Part shown: positions 45,648 to 56,756 of the stretch, piece after piece
How positions within the stretch are numbered: the first letter of the stretch is position 1
How the letters are laid out: every line of letters starts with the position of its first letter
DNA from: Melastoma dodecandrum
Lineage: Eukaryota; Streptophyta; Magnoliopsida; Myrtales; Melastomataceae
DNA: 64,000 bases
Direction: 5' to 3'
Assembly (NCBI GenBank): GCA_029817715.1
Contig: JARUPY010000467.1
Location: 50,865 to 114,864, forward strand
Notes under the pieces: generated by a model
Database searches by the model: none
Seen by the model: the letters and a program-made list of their open reading frames with translations, nothing else
What the model was told of the DNA's origin: nothing
Position numbers and translations under genes: made by a program

Positions 45648-48600
45648 ATGGCCGAGCGACTACCTGAACCCACGACACCCCAGTTCTCTTCTGGGCAGAC
45701 TCCTGGTTCTGGAGCTTCTGGGTTGACAGCGGCTGCAGGTTTTCATAGTTCAATACCTGCTGGAGTCTTCACGGCCTTGGTGAAGTTAGATGAAGGTAAC
45801 TACGTCCTTTGGAAGGGCCAGATACTTGCTGCTATAATTGCTTCAGGTTTCGAAGACTATATTTATGGAAGCACAACTCTACCAGCTCAATTTCTTGATG
45901 ACGGTGGACTGGTAGTAAATCCAGAATACAAGAGCTGGCAGCGCACGGATAAGGCAGTCATGAGCCTCCTGTTCTCCTCATTGACATCCGAACCGCTAAG
46001 CCAGGTGGTCTGCTGCAAAAGTGCATGCGAAGTGTGGGAAGTTCTTCGGAATCGTTATGAGTCTGCGTCACCTTCTCGAATTCTCAACTTACGGCTGCAG
46101 ATGCAGCAACTAAAGAAGGATGGACGTACCATGCAGCAGTACCTGAATGGCTTAAAATCACTGTCGGATCAGCTGAGTGCCATCGGAGAGCCAGTCCGGT
46201 ATCGAGATTACCTATGGTACTTAATGGAAGGGCTGCCAGCGGAGTACGACGCGGTCGTTACAGCAATTTATAGCAGGACGGACCAGCCGAAGCTCGAAGA
46301 GGTACACAGCCTTCTTCTTAACATTGACATGAGGCTGGAACGGCGGTTTGTGTCGGATAGCACTCTTCCTCAGGTAAATCTCTCTTCACTTCGCTCTCCT
46401 GATGTGCGGCCTTACGAAAATCACCCCGCCTTCCCACATAGCAGACCAACTTCTCTTCCTCGACCTCAGAGCAGACCACATTGGCAGCCCTCCACACATC
46501 GACCCTTTTCTTCCTTCAACTCTCAAACTGGTCTGCTTGGAAAACCACCTTTTCGACCTTCTGAAAATATCCCTCATTGGGGTGGTAGGCCACAATTTCC
46601 AAGAGCAAAGCCCCGCTGTCAGATTTGTTTTAAAATTGGCCACACAGCTATTACCTGCTTCTACAGAACTAATTCCCCTGTCCCACCTACTGACCATCAG
46701 TCCTCAGTACAGCTACCCCATCCTCAGCCACATATTCCACCCCCACCCACTTCTTCTTCTATTCAGCCACAAACTCATCTCACCAACGTTTCTCAATATC
46801 CTGGGCCTCCTTATCCTCTCTCCCATATAACACCACCATTCCCTAGTAACCATTCCATTCCTGACCATGAGGCCTGGATACTTGACTCCGGAGCTACTCA
46901 TCACGTAACTCCTACAACTTCTGCCCTTCGTAATCTATCCCCATATACAGGTACAGCTTCTATTCTTGTCGGTAATGGTGCTCATGTCAAAATTCAGAAT
47001 ACTGGTGATGTGTCTCTGTTCTCTTCCTCTGGCTTGATTGAGTTGCTTCATACTCTTCACACTCCATCTCTTTCTCGAAATATCATTAGTGTTTCAAAAT
47101 TATGTCAAGACAACAATGTGGTTGCTGAATTTCACTCTGACTCCTTCTTTGTCAAGGACAAGACTACCGGGTGCGTTCTTCTCCAGGGTCGGATGAATCG
47201 GGGCTTGTACACTCTTCCCACTCAGCCTCAATTACACCCAGTACCTCAGAGGCATCTCAGCAATAACTTCGTTGCATCAATTCCTCCTAGTGCTGTCTCT
47301 TCACCACAAACTGTCTTGACAGTCTCCAAGTCATCCGGGCCCAAATCTTCTGCTGGTTTATCTGCTCTCTGGCACTCTCGATTAGGACACCCTAGCTCTG
47401 AAGTTTTATCTCGAGTCTTACAGCACTGTAAACACTCAGCCATTACAGACTTGCCCCTACTCTGTCATGCTTGTGCTACTAGCAAACATCACAGGCTTCC
47501 ATTTCCTTTATCTTCTTCGCGTGCTGCAAAACCTTTTCAGTTAATTCACACCGATCTTTGGGGGCCTTCCCCGGTTCCATCTATCACTGGGGACAGATAC
47601 TTTTTGCTATTTGTGGATGATACCACCAGATTTTCTTGGATATATTTTCTTCGGGAAAAATCTCAAGCTTTGTCCGGTTTTCGACAATTTCCATGATAAA
47701 AACACAATTCCAAGCTTCCATTACCGCTGTTCGCTCTGACTGGGGGGGAGAATTTCGTACACTCCATTCTTACCTCCTACAACTTGGTATTGACCACCAA
47801 ATTTCCTGTCCATACACGCCGCAAAAAAATGGCCGGGTTGAGAGGAAAATCCGTCATGTCGTTGAGGTGGGGTTGTCTCTTCTTACTCATGCAAGCGTGC
47901 CTTTGACTTTCTGGGTATATGCATTTCATGAGGCAGTGTCGTTGATTAATATCCTCCCCTCCAAACTCCTTAATTTTTCCTCTCCACTAGAAACACTTAC
48001 ACACTCCACACCTGACTATGAATCCCTTCGCGTGTTTGGCTGTTCCTGTTACCCTTTACTACGACCTTACAACACCCATAAACTCGAACCTCGGTCTGTT
48101 AACTGTGTTCTTTTAGGGAGAAGTGCATCTCATAAAGGCTACATTTGTTTTGATAAACGTACTGGTCGCATATATGTTTCTAGGGATGTCCTCTTTAATG
48201 AAGATATTTTTCCTTTCCAAGTCAGTCCAGAATCCTCTTCTTCAGTCTCTGCGTCTCCTCCGTGTCTCCCGGTCATTCTTCCTCTTTCACCCCTTCCGGC
48301 ATTCCCGTTATTTTCTTCATTAGACTCCTCTACATTCTCTGTTGTTCCACAACATTCCTCTTCAACTACAGAACACTCTATTTCGTCTGTGTCCCCATCT
48401 CTGTCTGACAGAATTGTCTCCAGTAACTCTGATCGTTCATCTGCACCATTACCGACATCTAATAGTAGTGGTTACCAGGTACCTACTACACAAAATGTTC
48501 ACCCAATGTTGACCAGATCTAAGGCGGGCATCACCAAACCAAAGCTTTATCATTTAGATAACTCACCTTCCCTGTCCTTCTCCTCTGCACCCAGTTCTTC

Positions 48601-50200
48601 ATCATCCTTCAAATCCTCTTCCTTACCCTCTGAGCCATCTTCTTTTCGTGAGGCTTTTACTTCGCCCATCTGGAGAGAGGCCATGAGAGAGGAGTTTGAG
48701 GCATTGATGCGAAACGATACATGGCAGCTTGTTCCAGCCACCCAGAATCAGAGAATTGTTGGCTGTAAGTGGGTTTACAAGGTGAAACTGACTTCCACAG
48801 GAACCTTAGAACGGTGCAAGGCTCGCTTGGTGGCCAAGGGATTTCATCAGTCCCCCGGAGTTGATTATACGGACACTTTTAGTCCGGTTGTGAAGCACCA
48901 GACGATCCGAGTGGTACTCTGCCTTGCAGTAACATCTGGCTGGCTCTACGACAGCTTGATGTTCGTAACGCCTTCCTCAATGGGGATCTCCAGGAAATAG
49001 TACTAATGGCACAGCCACCTGGATTTGAAGATCCAGAGTTTCCCAATCATGTGTGTCTACTGCAGAAGGCTATTTATGGACTGAAACAGAGCCCAAGGGC
49101 GTGGTATTTGAAGTTAAGCAATTGTCTGCAATTTTTGGGGTTCACAAACTCAAAGGCGGATGCTTCATTGTTTTACCAACATACCAGTTCTGGGGCTATC
49201 ATTGTGCTGGTTTATGTCGACGATATCATTGTGACAGGCTCGAATCGTGATGGTATTACAGTCCTACTGAATCGTCCTCAACAAAGAGTTTGCACTCAAG
49301 GATTTGGGCGAACTCTCCTATTTTCTAGGCTTACAGGTTACTCGTAATGATGAAGGTCTACATTTATGCCAGGATAAGTATATAAAGGAGCTGCTGGAGA
49401 AAGCACATCTGTCCGAGAGCAGATCAGTTCCAACTCCTATGTCAACTACAGGAACTTTGTCTAAGTATGATGGTGAAGTGTTGGCTGATCCTACAGAGTA
49501 TCGAAGCCTAGTTGGTGCTTTGCAGTATTGCACTAATACCCGGCCGGACATATGCTTCGCTGTAAATAAGGTGTGTCAGTTTCTGCACTGCCCCACCACC
49601 TCTCATTTCCAAGCTCTTAAACGAATTCTTCGTTATCTGAGGGGAACGACCACGTATGGCCTTACTATTACGGCTGCTGATGATTGTAACATCTCCTGTT
49701 TCACCGATGCTGATTGGCGAGCTGCCCGGATGACAGGAAGAGTACAAGTGCTTATTGTACATTTCTGGGACCAAACTTAATATCTTGGGTTTCTCACAAA
49801 CAGAAAAGTGGTGTCGAGATCCAGCACGGAAGCAGAATTTCGGGCCTTAGCTGATGGGGTTGCAGAGGTAATGTGGGTTTAAGACCCTACTGATGGAGCT
49901 GAAGGGAGATCAGCGTTCATCAGTCGCTTCTCTACCTCCGGTTCTTTACTGTGATAATTTAAGTACAGTACAAATTGCAGCAAATCCGGTTCTACATGCT
50001 CGCACGAAACATGTAGAAATAGACTTTCATTTTTGTGCGAGAAAAGGTGCTTGCTGGAGAGCTTCAAGTGCTGCACGTTAGTTCGGAGGATCAACTGGCA
50101 GATCCTCTAACCAAGGTAATTCCGATTCAAAGGTTTCTAAACGCTCGAAGCAAATTGACTGTGGCTGTAAAACGAGGTTTGCCTGGTGATGGAAACATGG
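45648..50200 (+). pseudogene. Copia gag-pol, frameshifted
   Basis: ATG 45,648 opens the gag (YVLWKGQILAAIIASGFEDY), with the zinc knuckle CQICFKIGHTAITC near 46,620. Protease (WILDSGATHHV), the HHCC region (WHSRLGHPSS, CHACATSKHH) and the integrase core (HTDLWGP; SDWGGEF; PQKNGRVER) follow. The first break is at about 47,690, near CAATTTCCATGATAAAAA. The RT (KWVYKVKLTSTGTLERCKAR) shifts again near 48,950 before DVRNAFLNGDLQ, has the catalytic YVDD at about 49,215, shifts again near 49,280 (GELSYFLGLQVTRNDEG) and again near 49,735 in RNase H. The tail reads [13 protein letters not shown] and LADPLTK. No domain is missing, so the element was recently functional or the shifts are sequencing errors. 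Confidence 0.9.
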
Positions 50201-50338
50201 TCATGAGAGAAGAAATATCTGGAGTGAAGAATGCAGAAACAAGACGAGAATACGGAAGGAAAAGAAGGAGGAAAGAAGGCGAAGCTGAAAGAAAGAAGGG
50301 AGACCAGAAAGAAGAAGGGAGTTATTTTTGCGGGGAAG

Positions 50339-50709
50339 TGTTGGACTGTGGCAGTATGGAGCCCAGCCCCTGGAGCATAGCCCGAATAACAGGCCAAGAC
50401 CATGTGTGTGCTGGCTTGATTCTAGAAGATCATCGTCAGGTTGGAGGATAAAGTTGTAATTAGAGGAAGTGGTTGCTGTAACAGAATGCGGGCTATAAAT
50501 CAGCAGCGCAACAGTACTGCAAAATTGGTGTATTCTGTTTTTCCTCAGTGTTGATAGTAAAAACAGAAAGGTTATTTGGTTTTTTGTCGTTTCCTAACTT
50601 TCTTCTTCTTCTTCTTCCTTGCCATCTTCTTCTTCGTTCTCCCTGCCTTTTTCTGTCAGATTTTTTGGCCTCCTTCCATGAGCTTCTTCAGACTCTGATA
50701 ACTTCCACA
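50339..50709 (+). repeat. 3' LTR of the complete copia element
   Basis: It is near-identical to 45,212-45,575. Differences include GAATAG/GCATAG, CGCACAG/CGCAACAG, GGTTCTTTGG/GGTTATTTGG and a small insertion near the end. It is followed by CAAAG. Confidence 0.93.
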
Positions 50710-51044
50710 CAAAGAGGTAATTAAATCACCTTGATGTTAGAAGAACCATCATCTAGTGTCCTTAGGCTTCGTCTACAAGAACGACAACTATGAGGGAGCG
50801 CAAAAACGCCATAGGTTAACAACAGCCCAATACGAACCCATAGACAGTCATAAGACTCCCCGGCCGCGTACGGAGCAAACAGAATTCTTGCAGCAGCTCT
50901 AGATGATAAGTGTCAATAGAACGAACAGGAACTAAACAGCACTCAGAAAAGTTGGAGTCAATGTTCAACAATCTCCAAAAGAATGGCCATCACCAAAACG
51001 ACAAGCAATATTTACAGCTTATTCCCATATTTGTTACTATGGCA

Positions 51045-53027
51045 TTAAGCTGCAGGAGGCCTGAGCTCGTGATCTGAGGATGTATCACAGGCTGAAGGCT
51101 GCAAAGAATTGCCACATTTGGATAGTAAACCGTAGCTCGGCAAATACCGGGACCTTATTTGGCACTGCATGGATAAGTGGCCGCAGGATGAGTCGGAAAT
51201 AAAACCAGCTCGTGGAACAGCCATGGTTTCTTAAAACCTGCCTGCTCCAATCTCAGATTATCTGCTTTCAGCATTAGTTTTTCATCTTTATCAGTTCATT
51301 CTTCTCCTCGGCCTGTTTATTCGGGAAAAAAGAAAGAAACATGGGTATAGTAAGATAAAGTCAATTGCCCACTAAAACGACATCCACTTCAATGAGGGCC
51401 AACTCGTGAGGGTTTTCCCATAATTTGATCTAGATGGCAGAGGGAGCAGCCTTGGTAGGACCGGCAATAATTTTTGCCATATTTCTACTCTCGGCTAGCC
51501 TGCAGTTTCAAAGATATGTCTCCACTATCCAACAATAGTTCAATATTCACAATAGGCAGGGATAATTTCTAGATATCAAAACTACTACTCTGCTGGTAAA
51601 ACAATTTGAGATTTAATCAATTACCAAACTGAGGCGCTACTTTGCATAAAGGCATTTCAGAAAGCCAAAGATGGCATGAGAATTAGCTTTATAAAAAAAT
51701 TGATATCCATTAGGGACCATTAACACCTATAAAAGCCTAGTAATGAATCACGAACACAGTAGGAAAAAGGAAAGGTGAGGAGAGTCACAGTAAAACTAGC
51801 ACCACTAATAAAAGGTAGTAATACAGTTCCTTCATTCACTGGCATACTTAAATCTGCACGTGCAATTATCCCAAACGTCTAAACAATCCTCACCTTCAGA
51901 CACTGAAATACCTCCATCAGCTTCTCGTTCGTTTCCCTAAAGCTCCTGAGACTCCGCTCCTAAGGCTGGGTCAACACTCTGATAGCATCATCCAATATGG
52001 CCTGGCTTGTCAGTGTTTTTTTCACAGATCGTCTCAGGATCTAAGAGTGCACACAGGTCCTTAAACCTACAACATCAATGCAACATCCCACCACAAAATC
52101 ATCAGCATAACAACATTCTAACATCTAAACAAGGCAAAGAAACACCCCAGAAAAAGCAATCACTGCCAGCTCATCCAAACCCCACAAGTTTAAATCCCAC
52201 CGCCATATATCATCCCATAACTCTTGGGAGAATCCAAAAGATAGGAATCACTACAACATCTGCAACATTATATCCTCCCAAAACTTAAGTTAAATCCCCA
52301 TTCAAATCACACTCCCCCCAAGATCTGTAAAAATACTACGCTTACCAACCTTAGTGATAGAAATCACTACAACGTAATGAGCAAATATCTGCTAAAGCAA
52401 TATTACATACACATGAACAAAACATCTATTCAAATCATGTACTCCGCTATGAAACCTCTAGAGACCCTGGCGAACACATAAAATTAAAAATGTTAAAACA
52501 CTCCCTACAAAGTAACGGCCAAGTATCCAATCCACACATACTTATCAATTGAAGGCCTCACGCGGCGCAACCTCTCCCCGGCAGGCCTTTGTCCCCTCGG
52601 CGGCAAATTTTCACCCATCACGACTTCTGTGAAGACAATCACGATTTAAAGAGATAAAAAAGAATCATCAACCCTTCCAATGCTAAACCACAGCTTCTGT
52701 ACCTTTTCCCGGGGGACATAGCTCTTCGGAGCAGTCAATCGCCCGACATTGGGGAGCAACCAAAATCGACTCCCGAACTCAATACTGCAGACGACCCAAA
52801 CAGAAAGAAATTCTTAAAAGGAAAAGAGAGGTAACGAGCACAAACCCCAACAAGATGGTGGAAATAGGGGTAACCCTAGGGATACCATGGATTGGGGGGC
52901 GGACAAATAGCAGGGGTTTGAGGAAGCATCTTCGAAAAAGGAGTGGGTCGAGGAAATCCCAACAGCTCGTGGGATCGTATAGATTACCAGCGGCCGCCGG
53001 CGTTGGGTGGTGTTGTCCTCCGTCCAT
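51045..53027 (-). pseudogene. Group IVc bHLH transcription factor (bHLH104/ILR3 clade), five-exon pseudogene
   Basis: Exon 1 (53,027-52,846) reads CWDFLD and, after a one-base shift in a T run, FEDASSNPCYLSAPQSM. Exon 2 is 52,784-52,703. Exon 3 (52,626-52,542) contains GTKACR from the basic region, but the next residues are degenerate. Exon 4 (52,066-51,894) reads FKDLCALLDPETICEKNTDK and AILDDAIRVLTQ, the helix-loop-helix, then LRETNEKLMEVFQCLK. Exon 5 (51,312-51,045) reads AEEKNELIK, EKLMLKADNLRLEQ and finally CDTSSDHELRPPAA and stop. Exon borders follow GT-AG. Members regulate iron-deficiency responses as nuclear dimers. Each of these exons carries at least one shift or damaged residue, so a nonfunctional duplicate is likely. 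Introns are retained, so it is not a retrocopy. Confidence 0.82.
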
Positions 53028-53249
53028 TCGTCTGGGATAATGGAACTGAGATAAACACGATGGAATGTTTTCTTGTTGTTTTGTTACAGAGGAGTTTGGT
53101 GGGGGGGACGAGGAAATAGGTGGTCGCAAACGCAGCCCCCCGATATCGAGTAATTATTATTTTATTACCCAAAAAAAAAAGTATTGACCTACTTAGATTA
53201 TATTTTTGTTTTACAAACTTATGCTAAAATTTTTTACAATAATTTGTAA

Positions 53250-53258
53250 TAAATAAAT
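53250..53258. repeat. Left target-site duplication of MULE 1
   Basis: TAAATAAAT abuts the left terminal repeat. The right copy at 54,590-54,598 reads TAAATAAAA, matching 8 of 9 bases. Nine bases is the usual length for Mutator-like insertions. Confidence 0.75.
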
Positions 53259-53464
53259 GGCCAAAATGATCAATTCTACCCCAAAGTTTGACTGTTCTTT
53301 TCATTTACACCCTAAACTTTTTAAAATATCATAACACATTCTAACATTTGACCGTTATATTAATTTTAACCACCGTTAAACGAAGAGGATGACAGAATCT
53401 TACGTGGCACCCAAGTGTCAAGTAATGTCGTCTGCCCACCGTTAAAGTACTGACTGGGCATGAC

Positions 53465-53710
53465 ATGGCGCCATCCTTCCGGCTATCCCTTTCACCTCAT
53501 CTTCTTCCTCCGTCAAACCCACTTCCCTTTTCCTCAAATTCCCCTCCTCCTCAAAGCCCCTCTCCGGCCTTCGCCGCCGCTCACCCTCCTTCTGACAACG
53601 GCCCCTTCATCACCCTCGCCGCCGCTACCTCCATTCTTCATGACCCCTCCATCGAGGTCGATGCCGTCACTGAGGCCGAGCTTCGGGAGAACGGGTTCCG
53701 CAGCATCGGG
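53465..53710 (+). pseudogene. Captured plastidial pyruvate kinase exon-1 fragment
   Basis: The ATG at 53,465 overlaps the inner end of the left terminal repeat. A serine/proline-rich transit-peptide-like start is followed by FITLAAATSILHDPSIEVDA and VTEAELRENGFRS. The latter is the conserved N-terminal segment that precedes the catalytic domain of plastidial pyruvate kinase (PKp). After FRS the frame leaves the family and stops, so no catalytic residue is present. A chimaeric transcript is possible. Confidence 0.75.
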
Positions 53711-53929
53711 TTAGGGGTTCGGGCCCGGATAAGATGAAGGAAGTGGCCAAGAGTGATGAAAGGATAATTTTCATCAAACATAAGAAAATCCCCAGAAAAC
53801 TAAGTCATATCCATTATATCGAGATGAAATTTGAATAGAATGATAATTCTTTTGCATTCCCCCCACATCGAACAAATCCAGAAGAAAAGAAGTAAAGAAT
53901 TTGCCAATTCGTAGTCCTATGACTTTTGT

Positions 53930-54375
53930 CTATGCTATGCTATTCACCTCCTCCTCCCATGCCCTCGCGGCCACGAACCCCATCGAGAACTCCGGCATCG
54001 GCGAGACGTTGAGGTCGAACTCGAGGTTCCCCAGGCAGGGGCCGTCGCCGTGCGCGTGGATGACCCCACGCCTTCTGTGGTCGTCACCCCGCTGTGAGAT
54101 CCCCCGCCGATGACGCCCTCGTAGTGGCAACTCTTGTGGCCACCCAGGGCCTGTCCCATGGGGAACGTCTTGTGGTATATGGAGCACTCGTGGGACCTTC
54201 CGCTTTGGCTGCTCAAGGCGGAGGCTGTCGTGGCGGGGTTGGCGGTGGAGGCGGACTGCTCGTCGGAGGTGTTCTTACGGTGGCTCGTCTTTTGACCCCC
54301 CAAGGCCAGGTACGAAGGGAAAGGTGATTTGGGGGAGTCCCGACTAGACGGGGATGTGTCCACATCCCTCTCCAC
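53930..54375 (-). pseudogene. Captured ZAT10/STZ-type C2H2 zinc-finger gene, decayed
   Basis: On the minus strand [16 protein letters not shown] is a first finger that has lost its cysteine pair and whose QALGGH became LALGGQ. The second finger, [20 protein letters not shown], has its second zinc cysteine replaced by tyrosine. After a frameshift the C-terminal DLN-type EAR box appears in another frame ([13 protein letters not shown]). C1-2i ZAT proteins are stress-induced nuclear repressors. Both fingers are damaged and the frame is broken, so no function is expected. Confidence 0.82.
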
Positions 54376-54598
54376 GTCGGCGCCATGTCATGCCTAGTCA
54401 ACACTTTAACGGTGGACTGACGGCGTTAGTTGACACCTGGACGCCAAGTAGGATTCCGTCATCCCTTCGGTTAACGGTAGTTAAAATTGATATAATAGCC
54501 AAACGTTAGGATGTGTGATGATACTTTGAAAAGTTTAGGGTAAATCGAAAAAAATAGCCAAACTTTGGGGTAGAATTGATTATTTGGCCTAAATAAAA

Positions 54599-54940
54599 AT
54601 ATAACTTGTCGGAATATTTAGGGACTCATGAATGGATCCGAATCCTCTCTATTTCCATGGAGAGTCTTAATTTCAAGGCTAAGATATTTCATTTTAATCA
54701 AAAGATTTTAATTTTTTTATATATTCTAATAAAAAATACATTTAATTAATAACACAATAAACCATAAACCCTAAATTACATACCTAAGATATTAAACCCG
54801 AAAATTATTAACCTTACAAAAAAATCGAAATGTTGGATAATAAACTTTAAACCATAAATCTTAAATCCTAAAAAAAAAATCAAATCCTACGTGTTAATCC
54901 CTAAAAGTTAAACATTAAACTAAATATTAAACCTACAAGT
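54599..54940. other. AT-rich spacer between the two MULEs
   Basis: It carries many degenerate TAAACCCTAAA- and TTAAATCCTAAA-like strings, resembling the spacer at 14,870-15,030. No gene is present. The second MULE inserted into this kind of sequence. Confidence 0.45.
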
Positions 54941-54949
54941 TAAATCTTA

Positions 54950-55820
54950 GGCCAAATTATTAATTCTACTCCAAAGTTTGGCCGTTTTTCCGATTTACCC
55001 TGAACTTTTCAAAATATCATCACACATCCTAACGTTTGGCCGTTATATCAATTTTAACCACCGTTAACCGGATTAGCTGACGAAAGTCTACATGGCGCTT
55101 ACTTGGCACGTTACTCCGTCAGCCCACTGTTAAACTGCTGACCGAACAAGATATGACGCCCTCCTTCCCGCTATCCTTTTCACCTCCCCTTCTTCCTTCG
55201 CCAAACCCACTTGCCTTTTCCTTTCATTCCCTTCCTCCTCAAAGCCCCTCCCCGTATTCGCCGCTGCTCTCCCTTTTTCTTACAACGGCCCCTCTATCGC
55301 CCTCGCCGCTGCTACCTCTATTCTTCATGAGGGGAAGGCCCCGGCGGTGGCGTCCGTCGGTGAGTCCAAGTGCACTGTCGATATGAGAATCAAGATCTGG
55401 AAATTCACCTTCTGAACTCTCTCTTTTGCAACTTTTCTTTTTCCAAAAAAATATAATAATTTCTTAAATCTAGTTTTGAATATTTTTAATTTCTTGTTTT
55501 TTGTTTTATTTTTTTTTTCTGAATTGTTTTTTTTTTAATTAGGATTCGTGGGGTTTCTTCTTTGTCCTTCTGAAATGGAAAGGGCAGTGAGTTTTCTTTT
55601 TTGTCCTTTTGTCCATGTCATGCGTAGTCAGCACTTTAATGGTGGGCTGACGGAGTAATGTGCCATATGGACGCCACGTATGCTTCCGTCATTTTATTCG
55701 GTTAACGGTGATTAAAATTGATATAACGGCAAAACGTTAGAACGTGTGATGATATTTTGAAAAGTTTAGGGTATATCGAAAAAAACAGCCAAACTTTAAG
55801 GTAGAATTGATAATTTGGCC
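54950..55820. mobile_element. Mutator-like element (MULE 2), same TIR family
   Basis: This 871-bp element has inverted repeats of about 210 bp (54,950-55,160 and 55,612-55,820), also starting GGCCAAA. It is flanked by a perfect 9-bp duplication TAAATCTTA (54,941-54,949 and 55,821-55,829). The interior begins with a diverged version of the same pyruvate kinase transit-peptide fragment (ATG 55,153; after a one-base shift NGPSIALAAATSILHEGKAP). It then switches to unrelated sequence ending CTVDMRIKIWKFTF. There is no ZAT fragment and no transposase. Confidence 0.9.
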
Positions 55821-55829
55821 TAAATCTTA

Positions 55830-56750
55830 AACACTAAATGTTAAATAAATATTTTGCTTTGAGTCATAGTTCTTAAATAATAAAAATCGCATTAAATAAT
55901 AACTTAGTAATTTTTATAATACTAAAAATAAAAATTTGAATTCCACGGAGAATACCTCACAGTTGAAATATGGGCGTGTGAGTGTGGGCCACGGACTTTC
56001 TTTTTCCTTGTCCTTTCGTAGGGCTTTTTTTTTGTATACCTGGTAAATTCTTTCGAAATTTCAAAAATTATGGTTCAAATTCGATTTTATAAGTCGACTT
56101 TTCTTGAGAATAGTTTGACTTCTTTAAGAGATTTTTTTAAAAGTGACTTCTTTATTAGTCAAAGTTAAATAGTTTACTATTATTTTTGAAATTTTAAAAC
56201 TATATACAATGTTTTTATAGTAAATCATTAACGTTATTTGAGAACATGTGAAATTAAGGTTTCAAATTTTTAGTTCTATAATTTTTAAAAAATATTTTGT
56301 AAAAAAAGTATTATAATTATATTACTTTTATTGGGCAAACATTTATATGTAACTTGGAAAAAAAAAACCCGTGAAAAAAATGTACCCAGCAAAAGGAGGA
56401 GAAAAATTTAAAATTTGTACTTAAAACTCATCCAGAATATTTCTTCAAACTACGATCCTAAACTTACCCCTTCAATTACAATCAACTTGATTCCAGAGCC
56501 ATACCTAGTTCCAATTTCAATTCCATTCATTGCCTACTTAATCAAAGCCCACCCTGAAGAAATTATTTACATGGGCGTAAATTCTTTTTCCTTCCCCACA
56601 TTGCCAAACTCATTAATAAATTCCCAATGAAGAAGAAGATAAGATCAATTTTCCATACTTTATAAGGGAGATCAAATAAGAAATTGAGGGGAAAAACATT
56701 ATTAGTGATGAGAAGAAACTTGTTCCTCATTTCAATTTCAACTATGTTAT
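55830..56750. other. AT-rich region downstream of ETFB
   Basis: No gene is seen. A 71-codon frame at 56,415-56,630 in AT-rich DNA has no recognisable feature. Confidence 0.4.
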
Positions 56751-56756
56751 CAGATC

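Larger units (their letters stand above)
45212..50709 (+). mobile_element. Complete, recent Ty1/copia retrotransposon
   Basis: The element is 5,498 bp and is flanked by perfect 5-bp duplications CAAAG (45,207-45,211 and 50,710-50,714). The LTRs at 45,212-45,575 and 50,339-50,709 differ by only about six substitutions and a few small indels. The primer site is at 45,576-45,587, and a purine-rich tract precedes the 3' LTR. One gag-pol frame in copia order (gag, protease, integrase, RT, RNase H) is interrupted by several frameshifts. Confidence 0.95.
53259..54589. mobile_element. Pack-MULE (MULE 1) carrying two host gene fragments
   Basis: Terminal inverted repeats of about 211-214 bp (53,259-53,472 and 54,379-54,589) begin GGCCAAA and share AATCAATTCTACCCCAAAGT-type sequence, ending internally at CATGACATGGCGCC. 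A near-perfect 9-bp target duplication flanks the element. Inside lie a plastidial pyruvate kinase exon-1 fragment (plus strand) and a ZAT10-type zinc-finger gene (minus strand). No transposase is present. Long TIRs, a 9-bp duplication and captured genes define a Pack-MULE. Confidence 0.88.

Noticed and set aside
46386..46830. Plus and minus frames of 103-142 codons inside the copia element
   Set aside because: They overlap the gag coding region in the wrong frame and have no domain of their own.
53250..55829. One large composite transposon from 53,250 to 55,829
   Set aside because: Each inner unit has its own matching inverted repeats and its own distinct 9-bp target duplication, so they are two separate insertions.
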